64,000 nt of DNA from Oscillospiraceae bacterium. GTDB taxonomy: Bacteria > Bacillota > Clostridia > Saccharofermentanales > Saccharofermentanaceae. Location: positions 1 to 64,000 of the forward strand of contig CADAKH010000017.1 of NCBI GenBank assembly GCA_902788505.1, read 5' to 3'. The notes beneath the pieces are model-generated. The model did no database searches, was not told where the DNA came from, and worked only from the letters and a program-made list of their open reading frames with translations. The position numbers and the translations under genes were made by a program. Positions 26,759 through 35,903 of the stretch are shown here, one piece after another. Each line of letters begins with the position of its first letter. The stretch's first letter is position 1.

Positions 26759-26837
26759 ATAATATTATTTCGTTCGCGCGGGGCTTCCGCACTACGCTTC
26801 GCTCGTTTGTGCAGAAGCGCTCACTCCATAATATTAC
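26759..26837. repeat. Hairpin flanked by 10-bp direct repeats
   Basis: The direct repeat CATAATATTA occurs at 26759-26768 and 26828-26837. Between the copies lies a GC-rich imperfect hairpin, GCTTCCGCAC (26783-26792) and GTGCAGAAGC (26809-26818), one mismatch. The composition is unlike the AT-rich flanks. It lies between the infC promoter and the rnhB stop and may be a small dispersed palindromic element or part of the rnhB terminator region. Confidence 0.5.
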
Positions 26838-26845
26838 TCAATTTC

Positions 26846-27490
26846 TTAGTGTATGACCTTCAGAAACGACCTTCTATGGATTGGGGTCATTCCTTTTTCG
26901 CGGATAGCGGCATAGTGATCTTTTGTGCCGTAACCCTTATGTTTTGCAAAGCCATATCCGGGATACTGCTCATCGTATTCGATCATCATGTGATCCCTGG
27001 TGACCTTCGCCAATATGGATGCAGCGGCAATCGAATTTGATTTTGCGTCACCTTTGATTATCGGTATGACATCAAGGCCCGTGCCTGAAAGATTGACCGC
27101 ATCGATAAGAAGGATATCCGGTGACTGTCCCTTGGAGACAAGTTCCTTAACGCATGTTCTCATGGCTTTTTTCGTTGCCTCGAGAATGTTGATCTCATCG
27201 ATCTCCTCAGGACTTACGGCACAGATGGCATACGCCTTAGCTTTCTCTTTTATCTCGCCAAAGAGTTCTTCTCTTTTCTTCTCGGAAAGCTTCTTGGAGT
27301 CATCAAGGCCAAGTATCTTAACCTCAGGATCAAGGATGCAGCATGCGGCTACAACAGGACCTGCGAGAGGCCCCCTGCCCGCCTCATCGATGCCGCCTAT
27401 CATCTTGAAACCTTTTGACAGGCAGTCGTTCTCGTATTCATACATCGTCTCATATTTTGCGATAAGCTGTTCAGTCGTAAGCTTGGGCAT
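26846..27490 (-). CDS. rnhB: Ribonuclease HII
   Basis: A 214-residue endonuclease that cuts RNA in RNA-DNA hybrids and single ribonucleotides in DNA. The acidic active site is seen in 'GGIDEAGRGPLAGPV' (D35, E36), 'LLIDAVNL' near 127 and 'KVTRDHMM' near 170. The typical C-terminal 'YPGYGFAKHKGYGTKDH' segment is present. It lies nine bases after rbgA, a pairing also seen in Bacillus. Confidence 0.95.
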   Translation of the reverse strand: MPKLTTEQLIAKYETMYEYENDCLSKGFKMIGGIDEAGRGPLAGPVVAACCILDPEVKILGLDDSKKLSEKKREELFGEIKEKAKAYAICAVSPEEIDEINILEATKKAMRTCVKELVSKGQSPDILLIDAVNLSGTGLDVIPIIKGDAKSNSIAAASILAKVTRDHMMIEYDEQYPGYGFAKHKGYGTKDHYAAIREKGMTPIHRRSFLKVIH

Positions 27491-27498
27491 GTTTTACC

Positions 27499-28398
27499 TC
27501 ACTTAAAATCCTCAGGCATCTCCAGAGTGATCCTTCCGGTCCTTCCCTCTCTGAGATCATTTAAGAAGAGCCTTGCAAAGCGTTCTTCATCGATCCTTCC
27601 GCCGCTTAAGATGCAGCCTCTCTTCTTTGCCATTGCAAGGAAGATATCGTAGAACGGATCCTGGAAATATCCCTCGTCTTCTTCTGCCTGGATCTCCATA
27701 TCAACACCGTAGCGTTCCTTAAGAAGATTGGGATAAACATCGTACATTATCTTTAAAGTCTCATAAGCAACCTTAACGACATCGGTAACTTCTTCTTTTA
27801 CTGAGCCCAAAGCCGTAAGACATATCCCACTTTTGGCATTTGCGATCCTCGGCCACAAAACGCCTGCCATGTCCATGAGCTCAAGCCTTCCGCCGGTCAT
27901 TATCCACTTAAAGTCCTTTGTAACGCCCGGCTTATCGCCCGTAACAGCGGCTTTTCTGCCGGCAAGCGCATTAATGATCGTGGACTTTCCAGTATTAGGC
28001 GCGCCTACGACCATGACTCTTACGGGTCTTCCGATCCTACCCTTCTCAGCAGCCTTCTCGAGCTTATCCTTCATGAGTTCCATCGTAATCTGGTTAAGCC
28101 TGTCAAAACCCTTCTTATGCGTACTCTCAAGCGCACATGCCTTGGTGTTCTCAGACTCAAGGCTCTCTATCCAGCGGGTCGTTTTCGCAGGGTCGGCAAG
28201 GTCAGCCTTGTTAAGGATGACTATCCTCGGCTTACTTCCTATGATCTTATCAAGTTCAGGATTTCTGCTCGAGAACGGGATCCTGGCATCGCATGTCTCA
28301 TACACAAGATCGACGAGCTTCATTCTCTCGCCGGTCTCATTGAGTGCTTTCCGCATGTGCCCCGGAAACCAGTTGATGTCATTCTTCTTTTCGCCCAT
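27499..28398 (-). CDS. rbgA: Ribosome biogenesis GTPase RbgA (YlqF)
   Basis: A 299-residue circularly permuted GTPase needed for late 50S assembly. It starts with the conserved 'INWFPGHMRKA' (8-18). GTPase motifs come in the permuted order: G4 'LNKADLAD' (near 60), then G1 'GAPNTGKST' (near 131), then the G3-like 'DMAGVLWP' (near 177). The C-terminal helical domain carries the RNA-binding 'RGCILSGGRIDEERFARLFLNDLREG'-type segment. The ATG has GAGGAA upstream. Forms a unit with rnhB. Confidence 0.95.
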   Translation of the reverse strand: MGEKKNDINWFPGHMRKALNETGERMKLVDLVYETCDARIPFSSRNPELDKIIGSKPRIVILNKADLADPAKTTRWIESLESENTKACALESTHKKGFDRLNQITMELMKDKLEKAAEKGRIGRPVRVMVVGAPNTGKSTIINALAGRKAAVTGDKPGVTKDFKWIMTGGRLELMDMAGVLWPRIANAKSGICLTALGSVKEEVTDVVKVAYETLKIMYDVYPNLLKERYGVDMEIQAEEDEGYFQDPFYDIFLAMAKKRGCILSGGRIDEERFARLFLNDLREGRTGRITLEMPEDFK

Positions 28399-28494
28399 AG
28401 TATTCCTCGTGTTTTTTCTCAGATGATTTTATCACAACAAGCTTGATTTGCTGACTTATATATGGCAGCTTATTTAGCCTCAGCAAAGAAGCCA

Positions 28495-28588
28495 ACTATA
28501 GGGCAAATTTGAATTTCCGAGGAAAAAACCATATTTTTTCAGGATTTATATAGGGCATTTCTAAAAAAATCGAATTTTGCCCTATAGT
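28495..28588. repeat. Inverted repeat built on ACTATAGGGCAAA with a third internal copy
   Basis: Arms 28495-28516 and 28567-28588 are reverse complements over the first 13 bases (ACTATAGGGCAAA) and remain similar over 22. A third copy of the core, TATAGGGCATTT, lies between them in direct orientation (28549-28560). The loop holds A- and T-runs. No gene lies between rbgA (divergent promoter side) and rplS, so this is unexplained non-coding structure; options are a dispersed palindromic element, a regulator site array or a leader of rbgA. Confidence 0.55.
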
Positions 28589-28662
28589 CCAATTTTCGCG
28601 GTCTGATGATATAAACCGGCGAAAAAAGCACCTTCAGACTATTTCCACTCTGCAAATCAAAT

Positions 28663-28692
28663 AAAAAAAGGTTGCCTCATATGAGACAACCT
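28663..28692 (-). terminator. Terminator after rplS
   Basis: AGGTTGCCTC (28669-28678) pairs with GAGACAACCT (28683-28692) with one mismatch. On the minus strand it is followed by seven T. It ends the trmD-rplS transcript. Confidence 0.8.
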
Positions 28693-28718
28693 CTGGTGAA
28701 TCGAATTGAAAACCGCTA

Positions 28719-29060
28719 TCAGATCTTCTGTGTGATCTTTGCAGCCTTGCCCTGACGATCGCGGAGATAATAGAGCTTTGCTCTTCTGATCTTACCCTTA
28801 CGAATTACATCGATGTGATCGATCTTGGGTGAGTTAACAGGGAGAATTCTCTCAACGCCGATACCGTAAGATACACGGCGAATTGTAATTGTCTCTGAAA
28901 GGCCCTGGCCTTTTCTTGCGATGACATAGCCTTCGAAAACCTGAATACGCTCTTTAGTGCCTTCCTTGATAAGGAGATGAGCCTTAACGAAGTCACCGAC
29001 TTCTACTTCAGGATACTGATTGCGAATATTCTCGCTCTCGACTACTTTTACTAAATCCAT
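28719..29060 (-). CDS. rplS: 50S ribosomal protein L19
   Basis: A 113-residue protein at the 30S-50S interface. Diagnostic segments are '[23 protein letters not shown]' and '[20 protein letters not shown]', and '[22 protein letters not shown]'-like end. The start is the ATG at 29060; the longer open frame upstream has no ribosome binding site and no homology. It follows trmD, the usual order, but the rest of the rpsP operon lies 8 kb away. Confidence 0.96.
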   Translation of the reverse strand: MDLVKVVESENIRNQYPEVEVGDFVKAHLLIKEGTKERIQVFEGYVIARKGQGLSETITIRRVSYGIGVERILPVNSPKIDHIDVIRKGKIRRAKLYYLRDRQGKAAKITQKI

Positions 29061-29137
29061 ATTGTTCGTTTCCTCTCTTTCCTGCAGATGTTCTTGCCTG
29101 GATAATGGCAGAGGACCACCCTGATAACTGGTGAATT

Positions 29138-29878
29138 TTAGCACATGCCTCTTTCAAAGGCAAGCATTTTTGCCCAATCACTTTCAGATATGTCCAATTT
29201 ATCAAGCATATCAGGTCTGTTGTGCCATGTATCGACCAAAGCGGCAATATGGTTATACTCGGCTATTGCGGCATCATTGCCGTTCTTCAGCACTTCAGGA
29301 ACCGCCTTGTCATGCCAGACCGGAGGCTTTGTGTACTGGGGAGCTTCCAGAACACCGTCCGTATGCGATTCGTTGGTATATGCCTCCTCATTGGGAAGCA
29401 CTCCCGGAACGAGCCTTGCAACAGCATCTATGACAACTATTGCTGCCGTCTCTCCGCCTGTAAGCACATAATCTCCGATAGATATCTCCTCATCACAGAT
29501 CTCATTAATAACGCGCGCATCTATACCTTCATAGTGACCGCATATGATAAGCAGATTGTCATAAGAAGCAAGCTCATGAGCCTTTGCCTGATTGAAAACC
29601 TGTCCTTTGGGCGACATATAGACTGTGTGGGGCTTTACACCACCGCACAATTCCACTGCTTTTTCATAAGCACCGAAAACAGGTTCCGGGCGTATCATCA
29701 TGCCCGTACCGCCGCCGTAGATCGTATCGTCAACGCGGCAGTAGTTATTGGGCGCATAATCTCTCATCTGGATGCATTCCAATGAGATCGCACCTTTGGC
29801 GATGCCTCTGCCCGTTATGCTCGTATTCAGATAAGTGGTTACCTGATCGGGAAATAATGTCGCTACATAGAACTTCAT
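29138..29878 (-). CDS. trmD: tRNA (guanine-37-N1)-methyltransferase TrmD
   Basis: A 246-residue SPOUT enzyme that puts m1G at position 37 of tRNAs reading CNN/UGG-type codons and prevents frameshifting. The knot motifs are present: '[11 protein letters not shown]' (near 87), '[14 protein letters not shown]' (near 110) and '[12 protein letters not shown]' (near 133). The C-terminal domain has '[12 protein letters not shown]'. The ATG overlaps the stop of the upstream TPM-domain gene by four bases (ATGA), so its translation appears coupled to a membrane-protein gene instead of rimM. Confidence 0.96.
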   Translation of the reverse strand: MKFYVATLFPDQVTTYLNTSITGRGIAKGAISLECIQMRDYAPNNYCRVDDTIYGGGTGMMIRPEPVFGAYEKAVELCGGVKPHTVYMSPKGQVFNQAKAHELASYDNLLIICGHYEGIDARVINEICDEEISIGDYVLTGGETAAIVVIDAVARLVPGVLPNEEAYTNESHTDGVLEAPQYTKPPVWHDKAVPEVLKNGNDAAIAEYNHIAALVDTWHNRPDMLDKLDISESDWAKMLAFERGMC

Positions 29879-31086
29879 GTCTGTGGAGGTGTCTGCTTAT
29901 TATGGTAAATATCGCCGATAAATGCCTGTCCGTTCGCGTCAACGCTGATTGCAGTTCCGCAGTATTGGCAGTAATCGACCGTTCCCTTACGTATCTTGTT
30001 TGCCGTCGCGCCGCAGTTAGGACATGTAACGGATACATACTCTTTCTCGAGAGCATCCTGATACTGCTGACGGTTAAAATCGATCTGAGTCTTATCCTTC
30101 TCAGCCTGAGCCTGCTTTGCCTGCTCCTGAGCCTGTAAAGTCTTCTGCTTGGCAACGGCAACCTTACGCTTCTTGATTATTTCGGCTGTGATAACCAAAC
30201 CGATCATCAAAACTACTGCTACCGCAATGATAACACCGATCTGTTTCCATGACAGTTGCTTGGTCATGATCCTCTCACCGGCTCTCATGAAAGCTGTTTC
30301 GAAGAATTCACCTTCATTGAGTTCATCTTCTGTGTAGAAATAATCGATGTAGTCCAGAAGTATCTCTTTTGCCTGTTCATCCAAAACCTGAATCTCTGCA
30401 TCATAACCTGCAGTTACGGTGCAGATATAATTGCCCGATTCATTCGGATACTCCCTGAAGATAACAAGAACGTGTCCTTCATCATCGCCGAACATTTCTT
30501 TGTACTTTGCATCACCCAGTTCTTCAATTGAGCCTTCAGACATAAAGTCTTTGCCCTCTTCGCCCATGATCCACAGATAAGGCTGAACACCGGTAGCTTC
30601 ATAGAAGCTCTTCAGACCGACTCTAAGTGAAAAAGCCTCATCTGTGTCATCGATCCAGTCACCCCAGTCATCCTGATACCATTCGTCGATAGGATCGCAC
30701 TTGGAATCAGGCAGGCGTTCTCTTTGAACGGTCGAACGTTCAATTGTTAATTCAAAAGGAATCCTTGGCTCATCGCCTCTAGCTATCAATATGCTAAAAG
30801 CCATAACGACACACATTGCAATGATAAACAGTGGTCCGAGGAACACTCTCATGCATCCGCCGAGACAACTATCATTGCTGCGTCCGCCTCCACCGGTATA
30901 ACCGCCGCCACTGTAGTAACGGGTTCCGGAGTGATGTGATGAAGATGATCTTGAAGATCTGTAGGAAGATCCGGATGAAGATCTCGAAGAAGATCTATAC
31001 GAAGATCTGGAACTGCCTGAATGTGAATGGCTTCTCGAATGATGTGAGCTGTGGTGTGAGCTGCCGCTTCCGCCGCCTCTGCCCAT
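29875..31086 (-). CDS. Ser/His/Gly-rich membrane protein with TPM-like domain and zinc ribbon
   Basis: A 403-residue protein. Residues 1-70 are almost wholly Ser, His, Arg and Gly; a membrane helix follows (about 78-101). The extracytoplasmic part (about 105-285) resembles TPM-type domains ('YLWIMGEEGKDF', 'EGHVLVIFREYP', 'AGYDAEIQVLDEQAKEILLDYI'). A second helix lies at about 290-312, then a charged coiled coil and a C-terminal zinc ribbon with two CxxC pairs ('CPNCG', 'CQYCG'). The role is unknown; TPM proteins in other organisms are tied to membrane protein turnover. The start has GGGAGG upstream. The His-rich head could bind metals, which is inference. Confidence 0.75.
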   Translation of the reverse strand: MGRGGGSGSSHHSSHHSRSHSHSGSSRSSYRSSSRSSSGSSYRSSRSSSSHHSGTRYYSGGGYTGGGGRSNDSCLGGCMRVFLGPLFIIAMCVVMAFSILIARGDEPRIPFELTIERSTVQRERLPDSKCDPIDEWYQDDWGDWIDDTDEAFSLRVGLKSFYEATGVQPYLWIMGEEGKDFMSEGSIEELGDAKYKEMFGDDEGHVLVIFREYPNESGNYICTVTAGYDAEIQVLDEQAKEILLDYIDYFYTEDELNEGEFFETAFMRAGERIMTKQLSWKQIGVIIAVAVVLMIGLVITAEIIKKRKVAVAKQKTLQAQEQAKQAQAEKDKTQIDFNRQQYQDALEKEYVSVTCPNCGATANKIRKGTVDYCQYCGTAISVDANGQAFIGDIYHNKQTPPQT

Positions 31087-31322
31087 TGATTTAATCCTCC
31101 CGTAACCGCAACAAACAGTTGCTTATTCCGCTGAAATAATAGCATATATAGTCCATTTTTACGATTATTACCAGCTCAAAAAAATATTAGAATCCCTGTA
31201 AAACTGGAGTTTCATATGTTTTTATTCTGTTCACGACAGATTAATGTCCATTCACGACACTATCCCGAAACCGCACCGGAAAAAATGTAGGATATGCTCA
31301 TAAAAACAACGAGGTGACGGAA

Positions 31323-31928
31323 ATGAAACTTTTTAAACTTGATGAAGAATTTACAGGCAGCTCACTTAATATTCAGGGTTATGACATTATCGAGATATGG
31401 AGATTCAAAGCAAAGAGCGAAAAGTTCAGAGCAAAATCCGAAGTGGAGTTTAACCCGGATGTTCTAACTGAGTGCATTAGAAATAAGGGAATGATCTACG
31501 GCTATGTTCAGAAAGGCGTCCTAAAATCACTTTATATTGTACGCAGGAACAATAACGTCTTCTCATGCGATGAATGCTTCTATTCAAAAGAGATCTGTGA
31601 TGAGGAACTCATCATGAAGATGGACCGTCAAGTTGCTTTCCTGATCGCACAGCACGCATCAGCAGTTAAGAACGGAAGCGCTGTTTTCAAGGGCGAAGTC
31701 CTTCCTGATCTCAAATCAAAATCAATGGGATTCAATTGGAGTATGGGCATTGTTTTCGCTATGCTTTACAGCGTCGTATTCGTAAATGCATTCCATAAAG
31801 AATACGGCATCGTTATCGGAATAATGCTGGGCATTTCAATGGGCTTCTGTTTTGCAAAGCATACATATCACTTTGAGAGCAGGGACAAAGCTTCCGTATC
31901 AGTTGAAGACGTAAAGATCAATACCTGA
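31323..31928 (+). CDS. Small membrane protein of unknown function
   Basis: A 201-residue protein I do not recognise. The N-terminal 135 residues are soluble, mixed alpha/beta, with two cysteines in 'CDECFYSKEIC'; two membrane helices follow at about 139-157 and 161-180 and a short polar tail. I chose the ATG at 31323 with AGGTGA five bases before it; a GTG nine bases upstream overlaps that site. It is the only plus-strand gene in the 29-40 kb region and its last 11 bases overlap the 3' end of the convergent ketoacyl synthase gene. Confidence 0.6.
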   Translation: MKLFKLDEEFTGSSLNIQGYDIIEIWRFKAKSEKFRAKSEVEFNPDVLTECIRNKGMIYGYVQKGVLKSLYIVRRNNNVFSCDECFYSKEICDEELIMKMDRQVAFLIAQHASAVKNGSAVFKGEVLPDLKSKSMGFNWSMGIVFAMLYSVVFVNAFHKEYGIVIGIMLGISMGFCFAKHTYHFESRDKASVSVEDVKINT

Positions 31929-32853
31929 TAAGCAATGCGCTGGCGGTAAGACCTGCTGCTGTGCCTATAAGAAGGACCTTATCGCCCTTTTTGATCCTGC
32001 CGTTATCGATTCCCCACATGAATGCATGAGGGATCGCAACAGATACCATGTTGCCGTATTGGGCAACGATATCGATGTATTTATCCTCAGGGATGTCCAG
32101 TCTGTGCATGATCATCTTAAGCGCTTTGCTTGCCTGATGGGGAACTACCATATCGATATCATCTATGGAATATCCGCTCTTCTCCTGAAACTCCTTGAAG
32201 AAACCGGGAAGTTTTCTTCCTGCAAGCTTTAATACTTTAAGTCCGTTCATATCGAAGAAGTATTCTTCAGAGCCTTCGTGGTAGTACTTCGGAAGATGAC
32301 CAGTAAGGCCTCCTCTGATCTCCGTATCATGAGCGCCTTCAGACCATGTATTCTGGAGTCCGTATATTACTCCCGAAGTGCCGTCTTCACACTTGCTCAG
32401 CACAACGGCAGCAGCGCCGTCACCAAAAAGTTCATAGCTCTCTTTCTGGTTGGGATTAAGTCCGGAGGAAGCTTTTTCACTCGCGACAAGAAGGACTCTG
32501 TTATAACGGCCGGCATCAATAAGATAACTGACAGTATCAAAGGCCGAGATGAAGCTTGTGCATGTGGTATTTATGTCCATTGCAGGAATACCCGTACCCT
32601 TAGCTATCTGCTCGTGGATCAGAGCGGCTGTACAGGGGATCGGCTGGATCCCTACTGCCGATGCAGACACGATGCAGTCAATATCCGTTATATCAAGTGC
32701 AGCTTTGGCAAGTGCCGCCTTACAGGCTTTTACTGCCATCGAGAGCTGTGTCTCGCTGCTGTCTTCAGGGATCCTGTGTCTTATCTTCTCCTTGAAAACA
32801 ACTGTATCTTCGGGAACAAAAAAACCGTAACCTGTGATCTCTACATTTCTCAT
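31918..32853 (-). CDS. 3-oxoacyl-ACP synthase III (FabH-like ketosynthase)
   Basis: A 311-residue thiolase-fold condensing enzyme. The catalytic triad of KAS III enzymes is complete: C98 in 'INTTCTSF', H239 in 'VPHQASKA' and N268 in 'YGNMVS'. FabH starts fatty acids from acetyl-CoA and malonyl-ACP. However, no other fab gene is near and the gene ends a five-gene cassette with an adenylate-forming enzyme, a reductase and a glycosyltransferase, so a condensing step in a specialised lipid or polyketide-like product is more likely. Its ATG overlaps the preceding stop by one base (TAATG). Confidence 0.85.
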   Translation of the reverse strand: MRNVEITGYGFFVPEDTVVFKEKIRHRIPEDSSETQLSMAVKACKAALAKAALDITDIDCIVSASAVGIQPIPCTAALIHEQIAKGTGIPAMDINTTCTSFISAFDTVSYLIDAGRYNRVLLVASEKASSGLNPNQKESYELFGDGAAAVVLSKCEDGTSGVIYGLQNTWSEGAHDTEIRGGLTGHLPKYYHEGSEEYFFDMNGLKVLKLAGRKLPGFFKEFQEKSGYSIDDIDMVVPHQASKALKMIMHRLDIPEDKYIDIVAQYGNMVSVAIPHAFMWGIDNGRIKKGDKVLLIGTAAGLTASALLIRY

Positions 32854-34118
32854 TATCTATTTCTCCTTGATTCCACACGCTTTAATTTCTTTTTGCGGTC
32901 GAACGAATAAGCATAAAAGTTGACCGCAGGCATCTCAAATAATCTATCCTCCGACATTTTCTGAAGTTCATTCAAAAAAGCACTTTGCATATTATCATCT
33001 TCATTCCAATATACTTCAAGACTTCCGTCCTCCGTCTGAACGATCCTGTAATCGCGCACGTCACCCGAAAAGAGCACGAGTCTTCTTATAAAGTCGGGAT
33101 ATATCTCGACCATGTTTCCGTCTTCGCCATCGAAAACAAAGACGTCATCTTCCCTTCCCTCTATCCTTTCCAACGCCGTAAAGCAGCTGCCGCACGGACA
33201 AGGTTCCCTGCGCTCGACCAGTATATCATTTAAGCGGTATCTTATAATCGGCTGCGAAGTTCTCGTAAAGTCTGTGATCACCGGAATGAATCTTTTCTCA
33301 TCCAGATACTCCTTCTCGAAATAAACGATATCCTCATTCAGATGTATCGTTCCGTATTCACAGGTGGTCGCAAGGCATCCTTCCGTGCACTGATAGACCT
33401 GATGTATCACATCGCAGTTAAAGGCTTTGCAAATGACTTCCCTGTCCCGGTCTTCAAGGACCTCAGCTATAGAGATTATCTTCCTGGGTTTAAGTTCTGA
33501 GGCATAATTACTTAAGTCAAGCAGTATTGAAGGCTGACCTACTATGATGTCAGGCTTCTGCTCTTTGAGCTTTTCTATGTTTTCTTCCGATGACTTGTAG
33601 ATATCGTAAAAAACAAAGTGGATATTGGATGAGCTTACTGATTCATAAAGATTGGAGTTTGCCCTCATGAAAAAAGCCACTTCATATTTATCAAGTATCG
33701 AACCGTATAAGACCTTTGAAAGGATATATCCTGCCCACATGTCCTTCTCTTTGTCAGATACAAGGAAAATGCCTCTGGTATCACTTGTGCCTGAACTTAA
33801 TCCGACAGTTATGTGATTGAGTTTCTCCGAAAAATCCCTGCTTCTTTCAGAATCGATCGCAAGCTTCATCGCTTCTTCCCGGTTGGTCCCGACCGTATTG
33901 AGCCTGTCGAAGTTTGCCATCATCTGCTTCTTGTCCATCAACGGATAGGAAGATAAAGGCTTTCCCTGATATTCTTCATAAATCTCTGAATGAGTAGAGA
34001 CAAACTTCAGCTGCTTTCTGATCTGCTTTTCCTGATAGCGCTTCAAATCTTCATGATCTTTAAAGTGCCTGTTCTTGTATTTCAGATAGGTCTTCAGGAT
34101 CCTTAGTTTACTGCTCAT
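32853..34118 (-). CDS. Adenylate-forming enzyme (F390 synthetase / phenylacetate-CoA ligase-like)
   Basis: A 421-residue member of the ANL superfamily. Motifs: phosphate loop 'GLSSGTSDTRG' (106-116), 'YQCTEG' (242-247), 'IRYRLNDIL' (292-300), 'CPCGSC' (307-312) and 'GREDD' (321-325). This set is the pattern of phenylacetate-CoA ligase and coenzyme F390 synthetase relatives, which activate a carboxylate as an acyl-adenylate. The C-terminal subdomain is short. The ATG at 34118 with GGAGGG upstream lies inside the end of the preceding gene (11-base overlap). It probably activates an acyl group for the neighbouring ketosynthase or a ligase step; the substrate is unknown. Confidence 0.8.
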   Translation of the reverse strand: MSSKLRILKTYLKYKNRHFKDHEDLKRYQEKQIRKQLKFVSTHSEIYEEYQGKPLSSYPLMDKKQMMANFDRLNTVGTNREEAMKLAIDSERSRDFSEKLNHITVGLSSGTSDTRGIFLVSDKEKDMWAGYILSKVLYGSILDKYEVAFFMRANSNLYESVSSSNIHFVFYDIYKSSEENIEKLKEQKPDIIVGQPSILLDLSNYASELKPRKIISIAEVLEDRDREVICKAFNCDVIHQVYQCTEGCLATTCEYGTIHLNEDIVYFEKEYLDEKRFIPVITDFTRTSQPIIRYRLNDILVERREPCPCGSCFTALERIEGREDDVFVFDGEDGNMVEIYPDFIRRLVLFSGDVRDYRIVQTEDGSLEVYWNEDDNMQSAFLNELQKMSEDRLFEMPAVNFYAYSFDRKKKLKRVESRRNR

Positions 34119-34923
34119 AGATTCCCTCCGGGAATTCTTCATGGGTGTAGATAACTTTTATCTCAGGATGCGCTGATTCAAAGGCTTTTATCCTGGATAT
34201 CGAATCTTTGTAAGATGCATAATCATTCTGGATATGTCTAGGAATAAGCTTCATCTTTTCCACTCTGTCGGCAAAATAATGTCCCCATGAAGCATCAGCT
34301 GCCAGAAGCAGTCTGTATTCCGGCATATAAATTCCGATCTGACCTTTGCTGTGGCCGTCAAGCCTTATTCCATATATGCTTCCGTCACCCGTAACATCGT
34401 AAACCTCAGTGAAACAGTCTCTTAATTCTTCCGGAAGAAGGCCGTCCTTCAAAGGATCAAGGACCTTTCTCTTAATATCAGATCCCGGTCTCTGGTTCTT
34501 GAAGACAAGGTCTCTCAGCCTTGCCCTGTCCATACACTCAAAGCATTCCTCAGTCGCGATCAGGGTATAATCCTTAAAGTCTCTAAGACATCCGATATGG
34601 TCGGGATGCGGATGACTTAAGATAATGTGATTTACCTTAACGCCTTCCCTGTCCATCTTGTAAGCAATTGTATCTTCGTCATTTACGGTAGTCGGATTCA
34701 GAAGATTGTAGAGCTTGGAGATGATGCCGTTCTCATATACTCTTTTCGAATATCCCGTATCGAAAAGAATTACTCCGTACTTAACATGCTCTATCCTGGC
34801 AACAAGTACCGGGAAGACTATCTCTCTTTTCTTCTCGCCTTTGAATACGGATGCAACGTTATTTACGCAGGAACCGCAGGCATATAGCGTGATATTACTT
34901 ATTAGTCTGCCACCATTTTCCAT
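34108..34923 (-). CDS. MBL-fold metallo-hydrolase
   Basis: A 271-residue metallo-beta-lactamase-fold hydrolase. The metal motif H104-x-H106-x-D108-H109 ('LSHPHPDHIG') is intact, with later ligands in 'DGHSKGQ' (near 197), 'LAADAS' (near 212) and 'YTHEE' (near 262). The overall form, with a long N-terminal sheet and 'LFDTGYSK', is like lactonase/glyoxalase-type members. Its start overlaps the preceding reductase gene by 29 bases. In this cassette it may hydrolyse a thioester or lactone intermediate; that is inference. Confidence 0.83.
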   Translation of the reverse strand: MENGGRLISNITLYACGSCVNNVASVFKGEKKREIVFPVLVARIEHVKYGVILFDTGYSKRVYENGIISKLYNLLNPTTVNDEDTIAYKMDREGVKVNHIILSHPHPDHIGCLRDFKDYTLIATEECFECMDRARLRDLVFKNQRPGSDIKRKVLDPLKDGLLPEELRDCFTEVYDVTGDGSIYGIRLDGHSKGQIGIYMPEYRLLLAADASWGHYFADRVEKMKLIPRHIQNDYASYKDSISRIKAFESAHPEIKVIYTHEEFPEGIYEQ

Positions 34924-35902
34924 ATTCGCGGATTCCTTCCTTCAGGGAGATCTTCGGGGAATAGCCCAGTATATCCTTTGCTTTGCTTATATCCAGTGAC
35001 TGCGAAAAAGACAAAGTGCAGACAGTATATCTGGTAAGTACCGGCTCTTTATTTGTCGGCAGTATCTTATAGATGAATTCAAGTACAGATGCAACTGCGA
35101 AAAGGAGTCCGAACGGAAGATTCAGGAATTTTGCAGTCTCTCCTGCTTCATTGCAGAAAAGCTCAAGGAGCTTTCCGAATTCAGATGGCTCACCGTTGGT
35201 GATATTAAATGTTCCGCCCTTTGCATCAGCGGTTATCATCGCAAGATAGCATGCATAAGCGACATTCTGTACGCATGTGATATCGACAGTGATCCTGCCT
35301 TTTCTGATAAGCGGAATACCTATCTTGCCGTTCGCACGCATAAGACGAGGCATGAGACTCGGATCACCCGGACCTATAAGTCCTCTGGGTCTTAAGATAA
35401 CAAGGTCCAGTCCTTTTTCTTCAAGCTTGTGAAGTTCGTTTTCGGATAAGATCTTTGTCTTTATATAGAAATTGAGTTTGTTTTCGGGATCAAAGTCATC
35501 CTCTTTAATATTGAGCCTGTCCCTTTTCGCTGTATAAACGCTTGGAGATGAAATATACACCATACGCCTTATGCCATGTTCAATACAAAGCTCTGCAATA
35601 TTCTTTGTAGCCAGGACGTTGGCATTATAGAAATCCTCGTACTTACCCCACGCGGAACTTAATGCTCCTGTGTGGATGACGTAATCAGGCTTTTCGCTTG
35701 CAAATATCGATCTGAGCTGTTCCTTATCCGTGATATCCGCTTTGGCGAAACATACAAGGCCCGACATGGATTCAAGCTCACTGCCGCGCTTCTCATTTCT
35801 GCCGACAGCGATCACAGACAGCCCTTCATGTTCAAGGAGTTCTTTGATCACATATCCGCCGAGAAAACCCGTGGCGCCTGTAAGCAAAACTTTACCGCTC
35901 AA
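34895..35902 (-). CDS. NAD(P)-dependent epimerase/reductase (3-beta-HSD-like SDR)
   Basis: A 335-residue extended short-chain dehydrogenase. The cofactor loop 'GATGFLGG' is at 9-16, the active-site serine in 'YISSPSVY' (116-123) and the YxxxK pair is Y146/K150. The family includes OleD, which reduces 2-alkyl-3-ketoacids, and sterol dehydrogenases; next to a ketosynthase this suggests reduction of a beta-keto product. A hydrophobic stretch near 265-285 could associate with the membrane. The start is TTG at 35902, placed seven bases after GGAG and one base after the preceding stop. Confidence 0.82.
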   Translation of the reverse strand: MSGKVLLTGATGFLGGYVIKELLEHEGLSVIAVGRNEKRGSELESMSGLVCFAKADITDKEQLRSIFASEKPDYVIHTGALSSAWGKYEDFYNANVLATKNIAELCIEHGIRRMVYISSPSVYTAKRDRLNIKEDDFDPENKLNFYIKTKILSENELHKLEEKGLDLVILRPRGLIGPGDPSLMPRLMRANGKIGIPLIRKGRITVDITCVQNVAYACYLAMITADAKGGTFNITNGEPSEFGKLLELFCNEAGETAKFLNLPFGLLFAVASVLEFIYKILPTNKEPVLTRYTVCTLSFSQSLDISKAKDILGYSPKISLKEGIREYGKWWQTNK

Positions 35903-35903
35903 T

